Positions 8,142-14,534 of a stretch of DNA of 16,717 bases are shown here, one piece after another. Each line of letters starts with the position of its first letter. Position 1 is the stretch's first letter. The stretch lies in assembly GCA_022712815.1 (NCBI GenBank), contig JAFLJW010000119.1, positions 1 to 16,717 of the forward strand, written 5' to 3'. The translations under genes and the position numbers were made by a program. The stretch is from Pseudodesulfovibrio sp. (GTDB lineage: Bacteria > Desulfobacterota > Desulfovibrionia > Desulfovibrionales > Desulfovibrionaceae). The notes under the pieces are model-generated. The model saw only the letters and a program-made list of their open reading frames with translations, had not been told where the DNA came from and did not search any database.

Positions 8142-8179
8142 TAAATGTTCACTCTGTGGTGTTGTGGCGTTGTGGCGTG

Positions 8180-8944
8180 TCAGCAATTTGTATTGCCATG
8201 CAACGCCGCGCCCATTGCACCAACCATGTCCGGCTCCTGGGGGACCAGGATGTCAGTGCCGAGGACTGCGTTGATTTCTTCTGCCAACAGCTTTAGTACG
8301 CATGGGTTGTTTGCCACTCCGCCACTGAATACCATGGGGAAATTCAAACTGACTCTGTTCAGCATGTTGACTGTGCGTTTGACGATAGCCTTGTGAAGAC
8401 CCATGGCAATGCTTTCCGGGTGTTCGCCACGGGCCATGAGGGAGGTCGCCTCCGTTTCTGCAAAGACAGTGCATATGGAACTTATTTCAGGCGGATTCTG
8501 TCCTTTGAGGGCGTATTCACCAAAGTTCTCTATGGAAATCTGAAAGACTCCGGCAGTATATTCAAGAAACTTGCCCGTACCTGCCGCACATCGGTCATTC
8601 ATCTCGAATTTGACGACCTTCCCTTTTGCGAGAGATATGGCTTTGGTGTCCTGCCCGCCGATGTCCAGAACCGTCCGTGCCTGCGGGAAGAAATGCATGG
8701 CTCCCAAGGCATGGGCCTTGATTTCAGTGATGGTCGAAAGTTCACATCCAAGATCAAGACGCTGGATGAGGTTGCGACCATAACCGGTCCCGACCAAGGA
8801 AGCGGGGCGCAACCCATCCAGCAGTTTGGTGCATTGGGATATGGGGTCGAAAGTTGTGGGAACCCGCAGGGTCAGTTCTGTCACTCCATCGACGAGGCCT
8901 ACCAACTCTATTGAACGGGAACCGATATCAAGGCCGACGATCAT
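8180..8944 (-). CDS. ATP-dependent activase of the BadF/BadG/HgdC/YjiL family
   Basis: 254 residues. Its ATG overlaps the stop of the first reductase gene (ATGA). It has the ASKHA-type ATPase motifs GLDIGSRSIELVG (4-16), LVGTGYGR, TEIKAHALGA, DIGGQDTKAI (94-103) and FSGGVANN, plus both cysteines that in HgdC-type proteins hold one [4Fe-4S] cluster at the dimer interface: C119 in NDRCAAGTGKFLE and C158 in ICTVFAETEATSLMARGE. The length is that of a stand-alone activase. Known members hydrolyse ATP to push one low-potential electron into a partner cluster. Lying between two partner-type genes, it very probably serves both. No dedicated ferredoxin or flavodoxin donor gene is in the operon, so electrons must come from general carriers. 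Confidence 0.95.
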   Translation of the reverse strand: MIVGLDIGSRSIELVGLVDGVTELTLRVPTTFDPISQCTKLLDGLRPASLVGTGYGRNLIQRLDLGCELSTITEIKAHALGAMHFFPQARTVLDIGGQDTKAISLAKGKVVKFEMNDRCAAGTGKFLEYTAGVFQISIENFGEYALKGQNPPEISSICTVFAETEATSLMARGEHPESIAMGLHKAIVKRTVNMLNRVSLNFPMVFSGGVANNPCVLKLLAEEINAVLGTDILVPQEPDMVGAMGAALHGNTNC

Positions 8945-10218
8945 TCAAGTGTCTCCACAAAAGCTTCAATTCGCGTCTTGAGTTGTTCCACATCTTCCAT
9001 TGAGTAATCTGTTTCTATCGAAAGCATGGGGATGCCTTCTGCCTGGAGGGCCTTGTCAACCTTGAGGGCTTCATGAAGATATGGCTGACAGAACAAAAGG
9101 CTATAGTGAATAACGCCGTCCGCCTTGATGTCTTTGGCGAGAGCTGTGACATTCTCCAGCCTGTCATCGTTAGGAGTGAAGCACGCACAGTCAATTTTCA
9201 TATAACGGTCAACAATTGCGTCGATCATGTCCTCAACAGTTTCACCGGATTCATCCACCAGATCGCGGGTATTGCGAGTGCCGATGCAGGATTCCTCTCC
9301 GACGATGACTGCTCCGGAACTTTCGATGACATAGGGGAGTTTCCAGTTGGGGACAGCCATCGGACACCCCGAAAGCATGAGTCTCGGTGCATTCTCAGGA
9401 GCAATTCCTTCATTCGATTCAACGCGATTTTCCAGTTCGTCGCACAGTTCATTGATCTTTGCCGTGAAACGGACCGGTTCGTCGTAAAAGCTGATTTGAT
9501 TGATGAGCAGTGCGTCACGGCCGGAGATTGGTGCTGGTGATGCCGCACGCAGTGTCGTCAGCCGTTGAAGTGCCCGGCGTTTGGCGTTTGCAGTCCTGAT
9601 GCCTTTTTTCAATTTTTCCGGGGTAATGGTGCGGCCTGTCACTTTTTCCAATTCGGCCATGTAGCGCAGGACTTCTGACTTCCAGAGAGTATGAGCGGCC
9701 TTTGATTTGGTCTGTGGAACTTCCATAATATAGGTTGGTACGAGCTCGTTGAAGGCCTCATAGGCTTTCTTTTTTCCATCGCAGGTCGTTTCTCCTACGA
9801 TCATGTCGCTGGATTCGAGAAACGGACAGAGCTTGGCCAACTTGAAACCAATGAATGATTTTATCAAAGCACAGGTGTTTCGAGGGATCAATTGCTCCGC
9901 CAGATCACTTCCGGCCTCAGCCCCTGCACAGAGTCCGACATGAATGGCGTCGAGGGCCAGAGTGATTTCTTCAGGAACAAAAACGCAAAAAGAGCCGACT
10001 ACTTTTCTGCCTTCAGCCTTGGCTTCTTGCAGTTCCTTGATGCGTAGTCCATGTATTTCGGAAAGGACAAAGTCCAAATACTCGGCACCCTGCAAGCGGT
10101 TTTCCTGAGATAAGTAAATGTCCCCGTAAAATTTTCCCAGAACCCCCAAAAGCGCGTCATGCGCATTCAAATCCAAATCCAATTTCTCCCACATTTCACG
10201 ATGTGCTGAATCAGACAC
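8941..10218 (-). CDS. Double-cubane-cluster-type anaerobic reductase (HgdB/YjiM superfamily)
   Basis: 425 residues from a GTG at 10218, preceded by GGGGGGAG; an ATG four codons upstream (10230) has no ribosome site ahead of it, so the start is uncertain by four residues. Superfamily motifs: NTCALIKSFIGFKLAKLCPF, SSDMIVGETTCDGKKKAYEA, and C-terminal SGCPMAVPNWKLPYVIE, GEESCIGTRNT, IDCACFTPNDDRLENV and LFCQPYLHEAL. The cysteine set (C78, C97, C116, C131, C146 and four C-terminal) and the GCPMAVPNWKLP and CACFTPN elements point to the double-cubane (DCCP/YjiM) branch rather than the classical 2-hydroxyacyl-CoA dehydratases. Characterised members reduce small molecules with ATP-activated electrons, and their natural substrates are unknown. 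It is the first gene of the operon, and no CoA-transferase or acyl-CoA gene is nearby. Confidence 0.9.
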   Translation of the reverse strand: MSDSAHREMWEKLDLDLNAHDALLGVLGKFYGDIYLSQENRLQGAEYLDFVLSEIHGLRIKELQEAKAEGRKVVGSFCVFVPEEITLALDAIHVGLCAGAEAGSDLAEQLIPRNTCALIKSFIGFKLAKLCPFLESSDMIVGETTCDGKKKAYEAFNELVPTYIMEVPQTKSKAAHTLWKSEVLRYMAELEKVTGRTITPEKLKKGIRTANAKRRALQRLTTLRAASPAPISGRDALLINQISFYDEPVRFTAKINELCDELENRVESNEGIAPENAPRLMLSGCPMAVPNWKLPYVIESSGAVIVGEESCIGTRNTRDLVDESGETVEDMIDAIVDRYMKIDCACFTPNDDRLENVTALAKDIKADGVIHYSLLFCQPYLHEALKVDKALQAEGIPMLSIETDYSMEDVEQLKTRIEAFVETLE

Positions 10219-10254
10219 GGCTCCCCCCATTGAGTTTTAGTCAGTTTTATTGAA

Positions 10255-10310
10255 AATTATGCATTGGGATGAATAGATTTTGTCTATGCTGATTATGTAA
10301 AATGTCTATG
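10255..10310 (-). promoter_or_regulatory. Probable promoter/leader of the reductase-transporter operon with paired direct repeats
   Basis: TGTCTATG occurs twice on the plus strand (10281-10288 and 10303-10310), 22 bases apart, about two helical turns. Read on the minus strand the copies give CATAGACA, each resembling a -35 TAGACA, and CATAAT follows the copy nearer the gene by 19 bases (near 10257-10262). The repeats could be activator sites or alternative -35 boxes. No FNR/CRP-like palindrome or sigma-54 element is seen. Confidence 0.35.
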
Positions 10311-10419
10311 ATTAAGAGGAAGTGAATAGCAAGCCTTTTTTTCCTGCGCATGGTTTGACACAACAAGGCTTAAGGGCACACTGATTAAATCGTTTCCAGG
10401 CAATCAGCAGGAGGAAAGG

Positions 10420-10517
10420 ATGAATCAACAGGTAAGTTTTTTGATTTGGAATACGCAACCAAGAAGAAGGTAACGCGTCGTGACCGTTTTTTAACGGCTC
10501 ATCCAGTTAAAGCGTAA
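10420..10517 (+). pseudogene. N-terminal remnant of an IS5-family transposase, frameshifted
   Basis: A very strong ribosome site (AGGAGGAAAGG) precedes an ATG giving MNQQVSFLIW and a stop after 17 codons. Adding one base in the T6 run at 10437-10442 restores a frame from 10443 reading DLEYATKKKVTRRDRFLTA. Together these resemble the start of IS5-type transposases (M-x-Q-x-x-F-x-D-x-E-Y ... K-K-x-T-R-R-x-x-F-L). After RFLTA similarity ends and the frame stops at 10517. The rest of the element, including any DDE region, is gone. Family assignment is from motif recall only. Confidence 0.55.
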
Positions 10518-10537
10518 CCGTAATCCGTTTTTCCCCT

Positions 10538-10580
10538 TGGCGTCCCCAAGGGATTTGAACCCCTGTTGCCAGCGTGAGAG
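10538..10580 (-). pseudogene. 3' fragment of a tRNA-Glu(CUC) gene, probable attachment-site remnant
   Basis: The reverse complement starts exactly at an anticodon loop CTCTCAC (anticodon CTC), then the 3' anticodon strand GCTGG, variable CAAC, T-arm AGGGG-TTCAAAT-CCC-T, acceptor 3' strand TGGGGAC, G and CCA. This is the tRNA-Glu pattern ending GGGGACGCCA. One C appears missing from the T-stem (CCCT rather than CCCCT). The 5' half is absent: upstream bases (ATATATC) do not pair with GCTGG and there is no D-arm or GTCCCCA. Start at the anticodon loop and end at CCA is what tyrosine-recombinase integration into a tRNA gene leaves behind. By that geometry the former island would lie to the right (above 10580) and the intact tRNA beyond the window. 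Confidence 0.75.
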
Positions 10581-10597
10581 GATATATTGGAAAAGAC

Positions 10598-10623
10598 GGT
10601 AGGCCGTTTGCCTGCCTTATTTT
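10598..10623 (-). terminator. Probable terminator, usable in both directions
   Basis: GGTAGGC (10598-10604) pairs with GCCTGCC (10610-10616), one G-T pair, 5-nt loop. It is flanked by TTATTTT on the plus side and by GTCTTTT when read on the minus strand. It is the likely end of the SEC-C gene transcript, 88 bases after its stop, and would also insulate the tRNA fragment. Confidence 0.6.
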
Positions 10624-10710
10624 AGCCGCTTACGCTAGACATTAAGGCCACGAAAAGCACGTTTGACATAGCTGAAGCCACGTGTATCGGACTTGTTTTT
10701 GCCCTTGTTG

Positions 10711-12738
10711 CTACCGCTTTATCTCCGATTTCAACCACGTCATGATGCCTCGGGTCTTGAGCCATCCGTCGCGCATGGCGTCACGGTAAAGCCACGCCTG
10801 ATCTTTGCCTCCGAAGGTTACTCCCTGCGGGCTTATTTTCGGTTTTTTCATTGATGACCTGACAAGGGCCTTGGCAACCTTTGGCAGCTTTGAAAATGCT
10901 TGCTTGAACGCCTTTGAAGCCTGCTTTTTTTCGCCAAGGCGGAACAGGGCCAGAACTCTGCCATATGGTATCTCTGGCAGCATGTCGTCGGGGTAGCGCC
11001 CTGCCAATTCCAAGGCTTGCTGATTACGATCAGACTGGAGGTAGTGGTTCATAAGGTCCGCTCGGAATCCATGGTTGTCATTATGATTGAGGGCAAGGAA
11101 CTCTTCAATCATGGTATAGTACTCGTTGTCCCTCTCGCCCTTATCATCTTTCAATGAAAGAAGCCGGGCCAAAGGCCGGAGAGCAGGACGGTTCTCAACA
11201 GAACGCCAATCAAGGCCTTTGCCCTCAGGGACCGAGGTCTTGGTGATGGTCCATGCCCGTTTCAAAATAGGCACGGCTAACCGGTCATCCGTAGCCCGAG
11301 TGGAACCGGGCATACAAAGCAACGCAGTGGCAAGATCATCGAGGATATCCAGGCTATCGAATGCTTCCGGGTGGTCGTGGAGGAAAGATGCCCATTCATA
11401 TGCGATGTCGGGAGACCACGCCTCTTCATGTTCGTGCGGAAAGAACTGCACGCCAAAGGGTTTAGGCAGAGGAAAAACCTCTTTCCACAAGCTTTCTACG
11501 TCCACCAGTTTTTTTGAAGGCATGAGGGTATAGTCATCTTCTTCGTCGGAAAGCGGTTCCATCCCGTCCCGCTGTTTGTTGACCACTTCATCAAGAATTT
11601 CCTCAAGATCTTCAGTGCCAATACCTGCCTCCGTCAATTGTGTGTGAATTTGTTTTCTGAAGGTGGACATGTCATCCAGGTCCAGCGGCTCAATGGGGCT
11701 GAATTTGTATGACGGCAGGGAGCTATCCAAAGCCGTTTTCACCAAGGCTGGCAAAAAACCGGGAACGGCATCGTGAATTCCGGAAACAAAGCCGTGGTCT
11801 CCTTCAGGGTTATCCACAACGTGCTGCAAATGTTCGATCAGTTTTTCGTTGTCGTACAACCTGTCTCGCTTCAGTTGTGAAATCCAGAATTGTGCACGTT
11901 TTCCCGCTTGTTTGAATCGTCCTTCCACCATGAGGATTTGGATTTCCAGGATGCTCAATACCGCGGAGCCTGGAGTGTCAGCCATGGCTCGCTTGAAAGA
12001 TGCCCATGCTTCATCAATTTTGTTGAGATCCAAAAAGATGAGAGTCTTGCGCTGATGCGCACATGAACGCAATGGTGATTTTGGAGATTTTTCGATCACA
12101 TGGTCAAGCAGGAAGTGTTTTTTGTCCCTCAGCTCAAGATCATCATATGCGGTACAGAGTTCTTCCATGATGAACCCGGAGGTCTCGTTGGTGTAAATGA
12201 TGATCGGGAAAAAGAGAGGCTCCGCAAGTTGAGCAGCTTCCTCAAGCATACCCTCATCAATATATCCATTGACTACCATTTCGATGGCCTCAAGTGGAAC
12301 AGCTTTTTTCCGAAAGGCTTCTGTCTTTTGCTTGGAACTTAAATGTTCAAGCACCAACGACCAGACAACTTCCGCGGGCAAAGGGGGAACGTCCGCCAAT
12401 CCCTGACAGCATTGTTTGAATTTTTTCCCTGAGCCGCAAGAGCACGGACTGTTCCTCTTGGGTTTGGGGATGGGAGAGGGCCGAAACCCATTGCCGGGCA
12501 GCGGTACTACATTCCAGATTTCACGCAACAATCCGCGCGCCATTATTTCCGCCGGCACTGTGTCAATGGCGGGAAAAGGCGTTTCCGGCGTCATGTACGT
12601 TTGAATGTTTTTAAACAACCACGCTCTGAAGGCATCGAAATCTTCATGCTCGATGATAAATTTGATGGAATCATCAAGCAATTGGAAAAAATTCAAGGGG
12701 GCCGAATTATTATCAGGGTCTTCAGGATAAAACTTCAC
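10711..12738 (-). CDS. Large SEC-C zinc-motif protein with TPR-like helical repeats
   Basis: 675 residues from a GTG at 12738 with AAAGGA 6-7 nt upstream. The one clear signature is a SEC-C zinc motif, CSCGSGKKFKQCC (C99, C101, C110, C111), after a helical N-terminal region and a proline-rich linker (FRPSPIPKPKRNSP). In SecA and other proteins this motif binds zinc and contacts partners. The remaining 560 residues are helical; the C-terminal part looks TPR-like (YGRVLALFRLGEKKQASKAF), as does SFKRAMADTPGSAVLSILEI near the middle. An acidic linker (EPLSDEEDDY) separates the halves. No catalytic motif, signal peptide or membrane segment is seen. It is single and flanked by mobile-element scars, so it may be accessory cargo. 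Similar large SEC-C/TPR proteins are of unknown function, and a role in protein quality control or defence is only speculation. Confidence 0.85.
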   Translation of the reverse strand: MKFYPEDPDNNSAPLNFFQLLDDSIKFIIEHEDFDAFRAWLFKNIQTYMTPETPFPAIDTVPAEIMARGLLREIWNVVPLPGNGFRPSPIPKPKRNSPCSCGSGKKFKQCCQGLADVPPLPAEVVWSLVLEHLSSKQKTEAFRKKAVPLEAIEMVVNGYIDEGMLEEAAQLAEPLFFPIIIYTNETSGFIMEELCTAYDDLELRDKKHFLLDHVIEKSPKSPLRSCAHQRKTLIFLDLNKIDEAWASFKRAMADTPGSAVLSILEIQILMVEGRFKQAGKRAQFWISQLKRDRLYDNEKLIEHLQHVVDNPEGDHGFVSGIHDAVPGFLPALVKTALDSSLPSYKFSPIEPLDLDDMSTFRKQIHTQLTEAGIGTEDLEEILDEVVNKQRDGMEPLSDEEDDYTLMPSKKLVDVESLWKEVFPLPKPFGVQFFPHEHEEAWSPDIAYEWASFLHDHPEAFDSLDILDDLATALLCMPGSTRATDDRLAVPILKRAWTITKTSVPEGKGLDWRSVENRPALRPLARLLSLKDDKGERDNEYYTMIEEFLALNHNDNHGFRADLMNHYLQSDRNQQALELAGRYPDDMLPEIPYGRVLALFRLGEKKQASKAFKQAFSKLPKVAKALVRSSMKKPKISPQGVTFGGKDQAWLYRDAMRDGWLKTRGIMTWLKSEIKR

Positions 12739-12841
12739 GAGTGGTCCTTTTTTTGCTGAAATCCTATATGCTTCCTAGACCAACTGCAATTTATTGTTAG
12801 ATAGCTGGAGAATGAGCGTATTCATAGGCGTTCAAAAAGAA

Positions 12842-12965
12842 GGTTCTTCGACGTTTCGCGTGGAATTCATGACGTGGCCACAAATTGAATTGGAGCGGCG
12901 ATCAGATAGGCCCTGGTGATGAAGTTGGTCACGTTTCGGTAGCCACGCGCCTTGTCACGCAGGAC
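12842..12965 (-). pseudogene. C-terminal remnant of a transposase (ISL3-like)
   Basis: On the minus strand a frame entering near 12965 reads LRDKARGYRNVTNFITRAYL, then a dozen more residues and a stop at 12867-12869. K-A-R-G-Y-R-x-x-x-N-F is typical of the C-terminal end of ISL3 (IS204/IS1001/IS1165) transposases. Just beyond the stop, 12842-12863 (GGTTCTTCGACGTTTCGCG...) resembles a terminal inverted repeat of that family. The catalytic part is missing. The tetR stop codon (12955-12957) lies inside this remnant, so tetR probably borrows its end from the element. Confidence 0.5.
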
Positions 12966-13542
12966 CCGCCTGAACTAACCTAATGATCACCTCGGTTAAT
13001 TCGTCTGCAAAGGACTCGTCCAGAGAAGCGTGACCTATGAGCAGACGATACCACATGGCACCAAAAACAATGTCCGCCACCAGTTCCAGGTTTTGCTCGG
13101 AGTCTATTTGCCCACGTTGCATTGCTTGTAGAAAAATTGAGTTTAAGACCGTACGTCGTTTTGCAACAAATTTTTCCCGGAACCTCTCGCGAAATTCTTC
13201 GTCCTTTTGCGCATGCGCCAGAAGGAAGCGGAGATGGACGCCGCCCCAATCAACGATGGCTTTCATAGATTGCCTCAGGAATTGACGGAGCGTTTCTCTC
13301 AGAGACTCAAAAGAGGAAACAGTGATGCTTGTGTCGGCTTGGCGGAGGACTACTTCCAGCACTATATCCGCCAATGAGGGCCACCAGCGGTAGATAGTCG
13401 GCTTGCCGACTTTAGCTCGCCTTGCGATGGCCTCGATGGTCAACCCGGCCCCTCTTTTTTCATTTAACAAATCATGGGTCGCATTAATTATCGCCTCCTG
13501 CGATTTCTCGCTTCTGGGGCGTCCGATTTTTGCCTTCACCAT
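12955..13542 (-). CDS. TetR/AcrR-family transcriptional regulator
   Basis: 195 residues; AGAGGTG lies 5-6 nt before the ATG. The N-terminal helix-turn-helix is clear: SQEAIINATHDLLNEKRG, then LTIEAIARRAKVGKPTIYRW (about 34-53) with the usual TIYRWWPSLADIV end. The C-terminal ligand and dimer domain is helical and ends IIRLVQAGPA. It diverges from the flavodoxin/ferredoxin gene, and the space between holds a perfect inverted repeat, the usual layout of a self-regulated repressor and its target. The stop lies within a transposase remnant, so the last few residues may be replaced relative to its ancestors, although the length is normal. The inducer cannot be told. Confidence 0.93.
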   Translation of the reverse strand: MVKAKIGRPRSEKSQEAIINATHDLLNEKRGAGLTIEAIARRAKVGKPTIYRWWPSLADIVLEVVLRQADTSITVSSFESLRETLRQFLRQSMKAIVDWGGVHLRFLLAHAQKDEEFRERFREKFVAKRRTVLNSIFLQAMQRGQIDSEQNLELVADIVFGAMWYRLLIGHASLDESFADELTEVIIRLVQAGPA

Positions 13543-13583
13543 GTTTTCACCTCTGTACTCTTTGGGGATTTCTTATGCCATGC

Positions 13584-13613
13584 TTGACACGTGCTGGCAA
13601 GTTTCGTTACGCT
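13584..13613 (+). promoter_or_regulatory. Candidate promoter for the flavodoxin/ferredoxin gene
   Basis: TTGACA (13584-13589), an 18-base spacer and TACGCT (13608-13613) form a reasonable -35 with a weak -10. The -10 lies inside the inverted repeat, so a repressor bound there would block it. It would give a 5' untranslated leader of about 120 bases. Confidence 0.35.
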
Positions 13614-13624
13614 TCGTAACGAAA
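13602..13624. promoter_or_regulatory. Perfect 10-bp inverted repeat, probable TetR operator
   Basis: TTTCGTTACG (13602-13611), a 3-base CTT spacer and CGTAACGAAA (13615-13624) form an exact palindrome between the divergent tetR and flavodoxin/ferredoxin genes. Its size and symmetry suit a TetR dimer. On the minus strand TTGCCA and CATAAG, 17 bases apart, could serve tetR just downstream of it. Confidence 0.75.
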
Positions 13625-13742
13625 TAGATTTGACGGTTCCTACTGAGCACCCGATGAGAATCCAAATGCTCGCGAGAGTGAAATCGAACAAAAGACATTG
13701 TTTGCAGCATTCATGCATAATTGATGGAGTAGATGAAATAAA

Positions 13743-14534
13743 ATGGAATCTGTAAAATTAGTTTATTTTTCTCCCACTGGAACAACAAAATCGGTTGTTC
13801 AGGGCATTGCTAGTGGTATTAATTCAAGCACCATGGAATTAATTGATATTACCAAGCCAGATGCAAGAAAAAACCCATTATTGACCTCGGAAAAGGACTT
13901 ACTTGTAGTTGCGGTTCCCGTTTATATGGGAAGGGTGCCGGAATTATTAAATGAATGGCTGAATGCAATTCAAGCCCATAACACTCCCACAGTCTGTGTT
14001 GTTGTCTATGGTAATCGTGCATATGATAATGCATTACTAGAACTAAAAGATATTATACTTAAATGTGGGTGCATTCCAATTGCCGGTGCAGCATATATCG
14101 GGGAACACTCATTCTCAAATTCCGAGACATCATCAAAAGGGCGTCCCGATGAAGAGGATTTGAACCATGCAAAATTATTTGGAAAGAAAATACGTGAAAA
14201 ACTACAATCTATTTCATCACTCTCTCAAATTTCTGATGTAGTTATGCCCGGCACGTATCCTTTCGGTGGAATTACGAAGTTATGGGATGTTGATTTTATT
14301 GCAGTGAGTGATTTATGCACACAATGTGGAGTTTGTGCAGAGGTGTGTCCTGTCGGAGCTGTCGATCCACAAGATAGTTCGATGATCAATCAGGAGAAAT
14401 GCATCACATGTTGTGCATGTATCAAAAAATGCCCTCAAAACGCCAGAACCATGAAGCCTGGTCCGGTAAAAGATGCCCAAAAAAGGATTAATACACTTTA
14501 TATAGAACCCAAAAAACCGGAATATTTTTTATAA
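13743..14534 (+). CDS. EFR1-like flavodoxin/2[4Fe-4S] ferredoxin fusion protein
   Basis: 263 residues. The N-terminal half is a flavodoxin domain: KLVYFSPTGTTKSVV with the FMN phosphate loop SPTGTTK (10-16), DLLVVAVPVYMGRVPELLNE and VVVYGNRAYDNALLELKD. The C-terminal part has two [4Fe-4S] sets: C192, C195, C198, C202 (CTQCGVCAEVCP) and C220, C223, C226, C230 (CITCCACIKKCP). This matches EFR1-type ferrodoxins, cytoplasmic electron carriers or small reductases whose partners are mostly unknown. Codon use is much more AT-rich than in the neighbours (many ATT, TTA, AAT and GAA codons), suggesting acquisition from an AT-rich anaerobe, perhaps a clostridium. The ribosome site is weak: GGAG is about 13 nt before the ATG. 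Control by the divergent TetR is likely. It might feed electrons to oxygen-sensitive enzymes, but a link to the reductase operon is not shown. Confidence 0.93.
   Translation: MESVKLVYFSPTGTTKSVVQGIASGINSSTMELIDITKPDARKNPLLTSEKDLLVVAVPVYMGRVPELLNEWLNAIQAHNTPTVCVVVYGNRAYDNALLELKDIILKCGCIPIAGAAYIGEHSFSNSETSSKGRPDEEDLNHAKLFGKKIREKLQSISSLSQISDVVMPGTYPFGGITKLWDVDFIAVSDLCTQCGVCAEVCPVGAVDPQDSSMINQEKCITCCACIKKCPQNARTMKPGPVKDAQKRINTLYIEPKKPEYFL

Larger units (their letters stand above)
10219..10710. other. Operon leader plus scarred intergenic region
   Basis: From left to right it holds an AT-rich leader for the reductase operon (10231-10320), an IS5-like remnant (10420-10517), a tRNA-Glu fragment (10538-10580), a hairpin with T-run (10598-10623), and about 85 bases to 10710 in which I see nothing. 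Confidence 0.7.

Noticed and set aside
8941..10218. Classical 2-hydroxyacyl-CoA dehydratase or benzoyl-CoA reductase
   Set aside because: There is no CoA-transferase, CoA ligase or beta-oxidation gene nearby, and the GCPMAVPNWKLP and CACFTPN elements and cysteine number fit the double-cubane branch better. Not fully excluded for the second paralog.
10538..10580. A functional tRNA gene on the minus strand
   Set aside because: Only the part from the anticodon loop onward is present, with a base lost from the T-stem and no acceptor 5' strand or D-arm.
10633..10640. GTCTAGCG (minus strand) as the missing 5' half of the tRNA-Glu
   Set aside because: It lies about 50 bases from the anticodon loop instead of about 20, and the bases before it are not GTCCCCAT.
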